Shown piece by piece: positions 57,201 to 64,000 of a stretch of 64,000 nt of DNA; within the stretch, counting starts at the first letter, position 1; each line of letters opens with the position of its first letter. Made by a program: the position numbers and the translations under genes. The notes under the pieces are model-generated. The model was not told the origin of the DNA and ran no database searches. It saw nothing but the letters and a program-made list of their open reading frames with translations. The DNA lies in assembly GCA_949292215.1 (NCBI GenBank), contig CASEYW010000028.1, positions 56,918 to 120,917 of the forward strand. The letters are read 5' to 3'. The DNA comes from an uncultured bacterium (GTDB lineage Bacteria; Verrucomicrobiota; Lentisphaeria; Victivallales; UBA1829).

Positions 57201-60200
57201 GCGATAACCAAACTGTTTCCTGTGCCCGTGATATTGATCCAGAGATCTCCATCGACTCCGGATGCGTTCACTGCAAGATCGGTATTGGTTCCGCCGACTT
57301 TGACTTTCAGCGACTGGTCGCCGTCCGCGTCGACGTAACCGTAATTGGTGAAATTGAACTCAGTGCCTTCCGTGTACTGTTTCGCGGAAAGGGGAGCTCC
57401 GCGTTCGATGAACGAATCCGACCAGACCAGGGAAACCTGATCTTCGCTGCCGATGACATATTGAAGCTGGAGAATTCCATTGTCCAGAACCAGTTTGTAA
57501 AGTTCGTCGTTCAGGAAGAGTTCCCCGCCGATGGCAAGTTCATAGGTTTCTGTGCCGTTGAGACCGATGACCTCAAACGTCTTTGACAGATCATAAACGA
57601 CTCCGTCGGAAAGAGTATAGCTCTGCTGCGCACCCGGGTCCATGCGGTAGAGGGTGCCCCGGTCAATGGTCAGGCAGATCTGATCCGCATTGAGGAAATC
57701 GAACTGATCGCCCGCGGAAACCGTAAGCATGGCGCCAAGACCTTCGTCTCGTCCCGTGACATCAAAAATGAATTGCGAGATTGTTGCTGCACCGGATTGT
57801 TCCCGCGAGAAACGGATTTCCGTATCGCCTTTGACGCTGAAAGTGAGAAAGTTGTGGATCATGCCGTCAAATGCTCCGGAGAAATCTTCAAACGTGATTT
57901 TACTGTCACCTTCAACCGTTGAGACGGATTTCTGATCGGCAAATCCGATTCCATAGACATCTCCGCTGAAGCTGGCGCCTGTTCCGAAGATGATTTCGGC
58001 GGAGCCGACTGTGACTGTCGCTCCTTTGAGGGCGTATCCTCCTGCGTAGATTGTACCCGTAACGGTTGCATTTTCGATGCTGATGACCGCATGCTCAACA
58101 TGATTGGTCCCTTTGCCGCTGAGAGAACCGCCACCGTAAAGATTGCCGATGGTTCCTCCCCGGATCAGAAGTTCTGAGGAACCTTCGATTGCGGCATTTT
58201 TTCCATCGCCGCCGCCGAAAATCTCGCTGATGTTTCCGGATTCGACCGTAACGGACGCATCGCCACTGACCGTGGATTCTGTTCCGCCCGCGAATACTTT
58301 ATCATAGGCTCCCGTTTCTCCGGAGATGGTGAAACTTACGGATGCAACATTCGTTTCCTGTCCGCCACCATAGATGACGGATTCCGTGGAACCGTCGTTC
58401 TCCACGGAGACTTCATTTCCGGAAAGGAAATACATTCCCTTGTATCCTGCGGTGGAAATGGTTCCGGAGCCTGCCGTGATTTTGACTGTTTCATACCAGG
58501 ACTTGTTGCCCTGTGTTTCAAATTTCAGAGAATCCCATTGTTCGGTGGCGATTTCGATGACGGCATTTTTGGAATTCAAAAGCTGCATGGTTCCATCGAA
58601 AGCGGTGAGGTCTCCGTTGAAGACCAGAAGCAGATTGCTTTTCTTTTCCACCGAAATAACGGAATCCGCCGTACCGACAATGCCTGCTCCGAAGGTCGCC
58701 GAAAGGTTGAATTGGAGTTTTGCATTGTCCTGAAGGTCAACTGTTGCGATCCGTTTGGGATCGTCGTTGGTGAGAATGGAGTCCTTGTGCTTGATCAGCA
58801 TGGTTGCTCCACTGGTGACTTCAATGGTTCCGTGGAATTTGGAAAGATCGCCAGTGAATTCATACAGCTGTGCGGAGGCGAGAATCGTCGTACCGGCACC
58901 GGAAAGGTTCAGTTTTGCCTGTGCTTTTTTCGTCGCCGTGAGGGAGAGTGTGCTGTTTTCGGAAATATCGAATACGCCGATATTTTTGTACCGTGAAGAT
59001 GCCTTGTCCCAGTTCAAGGTCAGGTTCGATTCATCGGTAACGGAGATCTGGTCGAAACTATCGATTTTTCCCAGGAATTCCACCTGATAATCGGAGAAGA
59101 TGAGTTCTCCTTTCTGGCTCTTTCCGTCAGAGCTTTTATAGGTGCCTTTCAAAAGACCTGTGAATCCGGCGAGCGCGCTTGCTGGTACTGTCTGCGTTTC
59201 CCCATCGGGCTGTTCCGGATCGACGGGTTCCTCGTGTTCGTCGTAGACATTGGCAAATTTGATGAAGCAGTTGTCCCCGTCGATGTATGTTTTACCCTGT
59301 CCGGCGGAACCATTGATGTAGATGTTGCCGTTGGCGGAAGCTCCTCCTTCCAGTGTGATCTGAACGTCTCCGGAAACGGAAGATGTTGCAACGGATGTGC
59401 TCTGTTGAATCGTGCCTGTCGTGTAGTCTTTGTAATAGACTGTATAGGATGGATGAACCCTGCCGCCGCCGAAAATGTTGCCTAGAACTGTTCCCGAGGT
59501 GAAGTTGATCGTGACAGAGGTTGCGGAGGCGGACATACCGTTGGTGCAGACATATCCCCCGCCGTAAACATCCTTGTTGACCGTTGCTCCGGAAATGTTC
59601 ACGACAACGTCTCCCGCGGCTGCGGAGCCGACGAATCCTTTGTTTCCTCCATAAACGTAATTGATGATACCGCCTTCCAGATCCAGCGTGGAACTGACTG
59701 CTCCGCCCCATGAGACCTGCATGTTTTCCCCGCCGCCGTAGATATTGTTGATGACTCCGTTCTTAACCACGGTTTTATAGGAATTCATGACAAGGGACTG
59801 ACTGTCGGTTCCGCCGATGACATTTTCAATCATAACGTTGTCCGCCGGATCGAAATCAATCACCAGATTCGTTCCTCCTCCGTAAACAGTCAGTTTTTTT
59901 GCGGAATTGGATTTGATGTTGTACAGATTCCCCTGGAGATAAAGGATCCCATTGGTTCCGGAAATGTTGAGATCAACCGCCTCTTCCGGCGCGGACGAGA
60001 GTATGATGGAGCCGGTTTTCCCACCTTCAAAATGCAGATTCAATGCCGTGATGGATTCATCGTCCAGAGAAGATTTCAGGGTGAGAGAACCCTTTCCGTT
60101 GACGGAGAAGATGCCGTTGAACCCCGTGATATCTCCGGAGACGGTCAGTGCAATGTCTTTTGCGGAAACGACCGCATCGGTGTCGCCGATGAGTTTCGAT

Positions 60201-61147
60201 TTCAGTTCCACTGCCTTTTTGCTGAACTGGAGCGTTGCGCCCGCTTCAACGGTGACTTCCGCTTTATCCGTTGTCGTGGAGAGGAAGGAACCCTGCAGGT
60301 CGAGGGTTGTTCCCGCAGCAATCTGGACTTTGCCTTCAAAGCCGGTTGCCAGGGCTTTGACTGTATGGACGGCATTTCCGGTGAAAACAAGGCTGCCGCT
60401 TCCGGAGAATTGTGCGGAGACCGTGTATTTTTTCTCTGCGCTGAGCGTCAGAGTGCTGTCTGCATCGATGCTGTATTTCCCGATGTCTTTATAATTCCCC
60501 GTGCGGTTGAATTCATTCAGAGTCACGGAGGAGTTTTCCAGCGCGAGTTCGGAGAAATGGTTCAGTTTTCCGCTGAATTCGGTGGATGCTTCAGAAAAGG
60601 TAAGAGTACCTGCGTTTTTTTTCCGTGTTTCCGCATCGTAATACTGTCCGTTGAGGAGACCTGTGAATCCGGCGAGCGCATTTTCTCCGGAAATGGTCAG
60701 ATTGGCTGATTCGGCTTTTGTTCCCGAACCTGTTCCGCCAAGATACAGATTGCCCGCAATTGCCGCGCCCGCGGCGATGAAAATGCTGATGTCCCCGACA
60801 TTTCCTGTCCCCTTGACGCCGCCGTAAACATTCTTCACCGTTCCTCCTGCAAGATAGATGAAGATATCTCCGTCCACGGATGCGTTTTCTCCACCGCCGT
60901 AAAGCGTGAGCAGATTCGCTCCGGAGACATGCAGATAAATATCGCCGGATGTGTCGGATTTCTTGTCTCCACCATAGAGAGTTCCCGCTGCGCTGTCTGT
61001 GATTGCTGCGGCGATGATCGTGTCGGAGACGTAATCGGAGTTTGCCGATACCCGGAAGACTGTTTTGGAATCGCTGCTGTTGTAAATTTCCGCTTGGGCC
61101 GGTGCGTTTTCCCAGTTTTCCGGCCAGATTAGATCGAGTTTCGGCAT
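54206..61147 (-). CDS. Giant beta-strand-repeat surface protein (YGG/adhesin-like)
   Basis: A 2313-residue protein made almost entirely of short beta-strand repeats rich in Gly, Ser, Thr, Asn and Asp, with recurring YGGG/VYGG turns (LTLYGGGE, NVYGGVK, DVYGGGYV, IFGGGR), as in parallel beta-helix adhesins or autotransporter passenger domains. Longer units recur: ALAGFTGLL with its following FSG/FTG strands appears near residues 156 and 654. Nearly no Cys. The N-terminus (MPKLDLIWPENW) is not a signal peptide, and the C-terminus shows no autotransporter barrel or sorting signal, so its export route is unclear. ATG 61147 follows AAGGA; 61156 is an alternative. Probably a cell-surface or released fibre protein. 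Confidence 0.75.
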   Translation of the reverse strand: MPKLDLIWPENWENAPAQAEIYNSSDSKTVFRVSANSDYVSDTIIAAAITDSAAGTLYGGDKKSDTSGDIYLHVSGANLLTLYGGGENASVDGDIFIYLAGGTVKNVYGGVKGTGNVGDISIFIAAGAAIAGNLYLGGTGSGTKAESANLTISGENALAGFTGLLNGQYYDAETRKKNAGTLTFSEASTEFSGKLNHFSELALENSSVTLNEFNRTGNYKDIGKYSIDADSTLTLSAEKKYTVSAQFSGSGSLVFTGNAVHTVKALATGFEGKVQIAAGTTLDLQGSFLSTTTDKAEVTVEAGATLQFSKKAVELKSKLIGDTDAVVSAKDIALTVSGDITGFNGIFSVNGKGSLTLKSSLDDESITALNLHFEGGKTGSIILSSAPEEAVDLNISGTNGILYLQGNLYNIKSNSAKKLTVYGGGTNLVIDFDPADNVMIENVIGGTDSQSLVMNSYKTVVKNGVINNIYGGGENMQVSWGGAVSSTLDLEGGIINYVYGGNKGFVGSAAAGDVVVNISGATVNKDVYGGGYVCTNGMSASATSVTINFTSGTVLGNIFGGGRVHPSYTVYYKDYTTGTIQQSTSVATSSVSGDVQITLEGGASANGNIYINGSAGQGKTYIDGDNCFIKFANVYDEHEEPVDPEQPDGETQTVPASALAGFTGLLKGTYKSSDGKSQKGELIFSDYQVEFLGKIDSFDQISVTDESNLTLNWDKASSRYKNIGVFDISENSTLSLTATKKAQAKLNLSGAGTTILASAQLYEFTGDLSKFHGTIEVTSGATMLIKHKDSILTNDDPKRIATVDLQDNAKLQFNLSATFGAGIVGTADSVISVEKKSNLLLVFNGDLTAFDGTMQLLNSKNAVIEIATEQWDSLKFETQGNKSWYETVKITAGSGTISTAGYKGMYFLSGNEVSVENDGSTESVIYGGGQETNVASVSFTISGETGAYDKVFAGGTESTVSGDASVTVESGNISEIFGGGDGKNAAIEGSSELLIRGGTIGNLYGGGSLSGKGTNHVEHAVISIENATVTGTIYAGGYALKGATVTVGSAEIIFGTGASFSGDVYGIGFADQKSVSTVEGDSKITFEDFSGAFDGMIHNFLTFSVKGDTEIRFSREQSGAATISQFIFDVTGRDEGLGAMLTVSAGDQFDFLNADQICLTIDRGTLYRMDPGAQQSYTLSDGVVYDLSKTFEVIGLNGTETYELAIGGELFLNDELYKLVLDNGILQLQYVIGSEDQVSLVWSDSFIERGAPLSAKQYTEGTEFNFTNYGYVDADGDQSLKVKVGGTNTDLAVNASGVDGDLWINITGTGNSLVIAPDNTDIQDVNIRIANAWETIRVAESTNTVNGDIRISLEEAGNVGTIHAGGNVAGETQIIFDGAVVSTLYGSGNTLVLFQRDYNGLVSNFNEVGEFRIGDNSVIMTAGGIHNSGTLSIGDEGLFRIAAEEESAFELGMLEISGGGVLSIQSGIVNLTGGTDDFSGTLAVSGGTLNLNGGESDFSNAILTVNSGTLVYALSGKDAYTISNALSGNGVLRIENASGGTLTTVTIDTNLKEFSGTIELGENTAAELSGKYGPVTTVSGTLANSFDITGTTYDAEESTELINRGATVYLNRNELTIKENSGRIVYGGTGDYSNDHHTVIINGDFITAEDSAEFFAGAGAGTTIGTGQTATSWSSATTAKTAIYVSVYDFEGRMETLYGGSIGGTVSGDVLLSIDSGEFGTIFAAGEDTSLSKTTKDEESGEETTVYYNTWVTVTGEDVKIDAIYGAAANSGTVKDVNIQITNGEIGSIYAGGTGESNVTGDVTIDISGDNTVVTGDIAIHQAAGEGTVTLSSVRDEEAEDDEETGLAKLTGTIDGGYIKEVEASEGVEAVEGTGDRTLTFSDYENNFNGAFIGFLTVELEDSTVTLKGENKTFQADTITIDKDSTLIFAGAGATIHSLDDGIAAFSGAGLLQFSTDMTFNGNLEDFTGTISAGMKTVTKTETDEDGEEITTETTEKATLILQSELFDKVTLGGSGNIILDGETDEDGTSLKGAFSDDATLYTNNRNVLVTEGTFANIDLGSNVESTEDLSLRFELSSSKTVEIKKDIFLGETTGESKVVFAGDGSKFTFEGKLYGDESSSSRILAFEGYSGKFSGYIESITRLELRGDAKVSFYAASSQSGATEFVFDVSERSTSLAATAMMTTQDNVLFDLSAATTRNIIVNADELGNGGSFVLVTSSEKLTALLETTFSVYETEAENAAFDLTVGGEIVTWNDFDWKLELNSSSTSLTLSWTRTESSVAEAAMSVSDFPEELLRSRNTGFPGTLASASLI
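59159..60683 (-). repeat. Internal sequence repeat in the giant surface protein gene
   Basis: A stretch of about 20 bases encoding ALAGFTGLL occurs near 59159-59180 and again near 60660-60683. The flanking protein context is similar, pointing to duplication of units of about 500 residues. Confidence 0.55.
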
Positions 61148-61356
61148 AAAGAGCATCCTTTCCTGTAAAAAACTATTGTTTTTCTCTCCATATTTTTCTT
61201 GGTAACGTAACAACAAATTTGTGTTTTTGCAAATATTTTTCAGAAAAAATAGGAGGATAAATGCCTTTGGCGCAAAAAGAATCAGACTCTTTTCCGGAAG
61301 AGCTTTTTTCTTGTTGGGAAATTCCCGGGGAAGTGGATGTTTTTTTCTGTTTCCGC

Positions 61357-61384
61357 TTGAAAAAAAGAAAAAGAAATCTATAAT
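61357..61384 (+). promoter_or_regulatory. Promoter of the two-component system
   Basis: TTGAAA and TATAAT with a 16-base spacer lie 40 bases before the TTG start of the response regulator. Confidence 0.7.
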
Positions 61385-61423
61385 GCCTCTTGAGAAAATT
61401 CATACCATGAGGGGAGAGACAGT

Positions 61424-62092
61424 TTGAGAATTCTGATTGTGGAAGATGATGCGAAAACCGCCGATTTTATCGTGAAAGGATTTCAGGAGGCGGGATTCCA
61501 GACGTATCGCTGTTCTGACGGCGCCGATGGCCTTTCCAAAGCGCTGGCGGAATCGTTTGATGCTGCCGTAGTCGACATTATGCTGCCGAAACTGGACGGC
61601 TTTTCCCTGATTGAAAAAATCCGGGAAGCGAAGATTTCTCTGCCGATCATTGTTTTGAGCGCGAAAGATTCGGTCGAAAGTAAAATTGCCGGCCTGGAAA
61701 AGGGGGGAGACGATTATCTTTCCAAGCCTTTTTCCCTTTCGGAACTGATTGCCCGCGTGAATGCTCTCCTGCGCCGGGCAAATGCGACGGCTCCTGCCAC
61801 CGTGCTGGAGGTGGAGGATCTTCGTGTGGATCTGCTTACCCGGAAAGTAACGCGTGCCGGGGAAAAAATAGATCTTCCTCCGCTGGAATATCTCCTGCTG
61901 GAATATCTGATGCGGAACAAGGGGAGAGTCGTTTCCAGAATGACGATCATGGAGCATGTCTGGGAATACCACTTCGACACGCAGACGAATATTGTCGAGT
62001 CCAGAGTGTGCCGGCTGCGTGACAAAATAGACAAGCCATTCCAGCGCAAGCTGATCCATACTGTCCGGGGCTTCGGCTATGTTCTGGAATAG
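61424..62092 (+). CDS. OmpR/PhoB-family response regulator
   Basis: A 222-residue DNA-binding response regulator. The receiver domain has the acidic pair EDD (7-9), phospho-accepting Asp in VVDIMLPKLDG, a Ser/Thr switch (VLSAKD) and the conserved Lys (DDYLSKPFSLSEL). The C-terminal winged helix (LDLLTRKV-type strand region, VVSRMTIMEHVWEY, NIVESRVCRLRDKID, HTVRGFGYVLE) is of CusR/CopR type. It starts with TTG, with GGAG six bases upstream. The sensor kinase gene overlaps it by 14 bases. Confidence 0.9.
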   Translation: MRILIVEDDAKTADFIVKGFQEAGFQTYRCSDGADGLSKALAESFDAAVVDIMLPKLDGFSLIEKIREAKISLPIIVLSAKDSVESKIAGLEKGGDDYLSKPFSLSELIARVNALLRRANATAPATVLEVEDLRVDLLTRKVTRAGEKIDLPPLEYLLLEYLMRNKGRVVSRMTIMEHVWEYHFDTQTNIVESRVCRLRDKIDKPFQRKLIHTVRGFGYVLE

Positions 62093-63725
62093 GTTCCGGT
62101 TCCCGCGGACCGTCAAGTTCCGGATTGCTGCGTTTTATGCCGTCGTGTTCACGGTATCCTCTCTCTGTTCTTTTCTTCTGGTGTACTGGTCGCAGTACTC
62201 CTCTCTGATTTTCGAGGCAGACAGGACCCTGAATGATTTTCTCCACCGGTTTGAAACCGCATATCTGACCGGCGGAGAGTTCAAGCCCACCTGCCGCATT
62301 CTGGAACCTGCCGCACTGTCCGGGGAGATCCGTGAGGAAATCTTCCGGAAGCTCCCCGGTTCGGATCCCCTGTTCGCTTTCCGCGAGGAGTCCGGGGAAA
62401 AAGGTGGACGTTGCTTCATCTCCTGTGTTTCGGCGGATTCCTTGTATCTGTTCGAGTGGAAAGAGGCGTCCTCCACGCTCTCCTTCCGGGATGTGCCTCT
62501 CTTTCAACGGATTGCCCTTCTGAAACATTTGCTGATCGAGGAATCTTACGGAGAAGGGCAGGATCGGTTGTTTTTCCTGCTGATTTCTCCCGAGGGCAGG
62601 GTGCTGGCTCGCTCCCCCATCCGGGAAACGTATTTTTCCTTGTTTGAGCAGCAGTTCAACCGCCTGCCGGAAGCGGATTTCCTGAGTATGACAGCGAGAG
62701 AGAACGGACGCGCACTGCGTCTCTCCTGCAGGAGATTGTTCGACGGAAACTGGCTCATGACCGGATACAATTTGAAACGGATTGATCGCAATATGAAAAG
62801 CCTTGCGCTTCTCTTTGCCGTTGTTGAGCTCCTGCTTCTGCTGACCGGCTCTCTGACCGGATGGCTCCTCGCAAAACACTTCACGCGCGGTGTGGACCGG
62901 GTCCGCCGGACCGCTACAATGATTGCCTCCGGTGACTTTTCTCTTCGTGTCGCACACGGCAACGAAGGCGAGGAGATCGATAATCTGGTGGACTCATTCA
63001 ATACCATGACGGGAAACACGGAACGTCTGTTCCGGGAACTCAAAACCATTTCCGACGATATTGCTCATGATCTGAGGACCCCTGTCACGCGTCTGCGCGG
63101 CATGGCGGAACTTGCGATTTCCCGCGGCAGGGAGACCGAACTGGCTTACGATGTCGCAGAGGAATGCGGCAATATGCTGAGCATGATCAATACGATGCTG
63201 GAAATTACCAAAGCCGAGTCGGGGATCTGTTCGGAAGCCCGTGAGAATGTGAATCTGTCGGAGTTGCTTTCCGGAGTCGTGGAACTTTTTTCCTCCGTTG
63301 CTGAGGATGGCAATGTTTCCCTGGAGCTTCATCTTCCGGATCAGCCGGTTTTCCTTTTCTGTCCGAAGGTGAGTTTGCAGAGAGTGTTTGCGAACCTGCT
63401 GGACAACGCACTGAAATTTACGCCGTCCGGGGGTTCTGTGACAGTTTCCCTTGCCAAATCTTTGACATCCGTGATTTTGACCGTGGAAGATACCGGTTGC
63501 GGTATTTCCTATGAGGATCGTCAGCATGTGTTTGAACGTTTTTACAGAGCCGATTCCAGTCGTTCGCTTCCGGGAAACGGACTTGGTTTGAGTCTGGTGG
63601 ATGCGGTGGTGAAATCCTGTCGGGGAACCATTCGCCTGAAAAGCCGTCCGGGGAAGGGGAGTTGTTTTACGGTCTTGCTGCCTCTTGCCGGGAGCGAATC
63701 TGAGCCGGAAACGGTTTCTCCGTGA
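62079..63725 (+). CDS. Sensor histidine kinase, CusS-like
   Basis: A 548-residue membrane kinase partnered with the preceding regulator. There are two transmembrane segments (about 15-38 and 240-262) flanking an extracytoplasmic sensor of roughly 200 residues. A HAMP linker (ARSATMI-like, GDFSLRVAHGNEGEEIDNLVDSFNTM) follows, then the dimerisation H-box DIAHDLRTPVTRLRG and the ATPase boxes NLLDNALKFTP, VEDTGCGIS, FERFYRADSSRS and GNGLGLSLV. Domain order resembles heavy-metal sensors, but the sensor domain gives no clue to the signal. No target efflux genes are nearby. Confidence 0.9.
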   Translation: MFWNRFRFPRTVKFRIAAFYAVVFTVSSLCSFLLVYWSQYSSLIFEADRTLNDFLHRFETAYLTGGEFKPTCRILEPAALSGEIREEIFRKLPGSDPLFAFREESGEKGGRCFISCVSADSLYLFEWKEASSTLSFRDVPLFQRIALLKHLLIEESYGEGQDRLFFLLISPEGRVLARSPIRETYFSLFEQQFNRLPEADFLSMTARENGRALRLSCRRLFDGNWLMTGYNLKRIDRNMKSLALLFAVVELLLLLTGSLTGWLLAKHFTRGVDRVRRTATMIASGDFSLRVAHGNEGEEIDNLVDSFNTMTGNTERLFRELKTISDDIAHDLRTPVTRLRGMAELAISRGRETELAYDVAEECGNMLSMINTMLEITKAESGICSEARENVNLSELLSGVVELFSSVAEDGNVSLELHLPDQPVFLFCPKVSLQRVFANLLDNALKFTPSGGSVTVSLAKSLTSVILTVEDTGCGISYEDRQHVFERFYRADSSRSLPGNGLGLSLVDAVVKSCRGTIRLKSRPGKGSCFTVLLPLAGSESEPETVSP

Positions 63726-63819
63726 GTTTTTTTTCTGATTTTCCGGTCTTCTCCGGAGCGGGAAAGCTGCGGATTTGCATTCCTCTGAAAAAAAAATTTA
63801 TTTCTCTCTGTTTTTTCTG

Positions 63820-63848
63820 TTGACATCGGTTCAATGGGATGTTATAGT
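63820..63848 (+). promoter_or_regulatory. Strong promoter of the EF-G-like gene
   Basis: TTGACA and TATAGT with a 17-base spacer, 85 bases before the start codon at 63934. Confidence 0.75.
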
Positions 63849-63933
63849 CAAAGCGGAGTCAGCTCCCATCGGTTCCGTGAGTATGGAATTTTTTCCATTG
63901 ATTAATAACAAGAAAAAGAACGGAGATCCAGGT

Positions 63934-64000
63934 ATGAAATTCGAATCAAAGAAGATCAGGAATTTCGTTGTGGCGGGCCACAGCGGCAGCGGTAAAACCT
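63934..64000 (+). CDS. Elongation factor G-like translation GTPase, N-terminal part
   Basis: Only 22 codons are in the window. They read MKFESKKIRNFVVAGHSG and then SGKT, the P-loop form (GHSGSGKT) typical of EF-G paralogues (FusA2/EF-G-like) rather than canonical EF-G, which has AHIDAGKT. CCAGG lies shortly upstream of the ATG, and a strong promoter precedes it. The call rests on the P-loop and its position at the very N-terminus. Confidence 0.55.
   Translation, partial: MKFESKKIRNFVVAGHSGSGKT

Noticed and set aside
56237..57586. 449-codon open frame on the plus strand
   Set aside because: Shadow of the Gly/Thr-rich repeat gene on the other strand; its Cys/Val-rich translation mirrors the repeats.
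54206..61147. Possible CRISPR or tandem DNA repeats in the giant protein gene
   Set aside because: The repetition is at protein level and degenerate, within one intact reading frame; there are no regular repeat-spacer units.
1..64000. tRNA, rRNA or riboswitch
   Set aside because: I found no sequence I could fold or recognise as one; a covariance-model scan was not possible.

Overview
The window looks like a piece of chromosome from a Lentisphaerota (Victivallales-like) bacterium of the PVC group. This is inferred from gene content: secreted pseudopilin-like proteins ending in an H-X9-DG motif, very large secreted glycosidases, membrane-anchored Ser/Thr kinases, an LL-diaminopimelate aminotransferase and a Re-citrate-synthase-like enzyme. 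I see no rRNA, tRNA, insertion sequence, CRISPR array or phage gene. Coding density is high and several promoters match the sigma-70 consensus closely.

Layout. 1-4.2 kb: the start of a glycosidase lipoprotein, an AraC regulator, a BASS-type transporter with a cytidine deaminase-like gene, and an SGNH-hydrolase lipoprotein. 4.4-13.8 kb: mostly housekeeping (dapL, a sirtuin, a Re-citrate synthase candidate, dGTPase, a sigma-70 factor), plus a large LRR Ser/Thr kinase whose catalytic lysine is placed as in WNK kinases. 13.8-18.0 kb: a LacI regulator, a GH36-type enzyme and a sugar-ABC ATPase. 18.2-24.1, 29.9-37.0 and 39.8-47.0 kb: three independent copies of one gene plan, namely a GntR or LacI regulator, then an FTLIE/H-X9-DG pseudopilin, then a giant secreted glycosidase. 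Each has a regulator promoter with repeat or palindrome elements at the start site. Between them lie a secreted protein of unknown function, a zinc-ribbon Ser/Thr kinase, a MATE transporter, a small membrane protein, a split-barrel lipoprotein, and an intact prfH beside a deleted, frameshifted rtcB. 47.1-54.1 kb: a co-directional cluster of a GHL10 hydrolase, a full-length DnaE homologue with its polymerase carboxylates replaced, a repeat-like secreted protein and a PP2C phosphatase. 54.2-61.1 kb: a single 2313-residue beta-strand-repeat protein. 61.4-64.0 kb: a two-component system and the start of an EF-G-like gene.

How it fits together. The triads suggest a polysaccharide-use strategy different from Bacteroidetes SusC/D loci: each substrate would have its own autoregulated sensor-regulator, a pilin-like envelope protein and one multi-domain enzyme. 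The kinases and the PP2C phosphatase could form one phosphorylation circuit. The DnaE-like protein keeps a clamp-binding motif without polymerase residues, which suggests a structural or regulatory role at the replication clamp.

All identifications come from reading motifs and from family knowledge; no database search was run.
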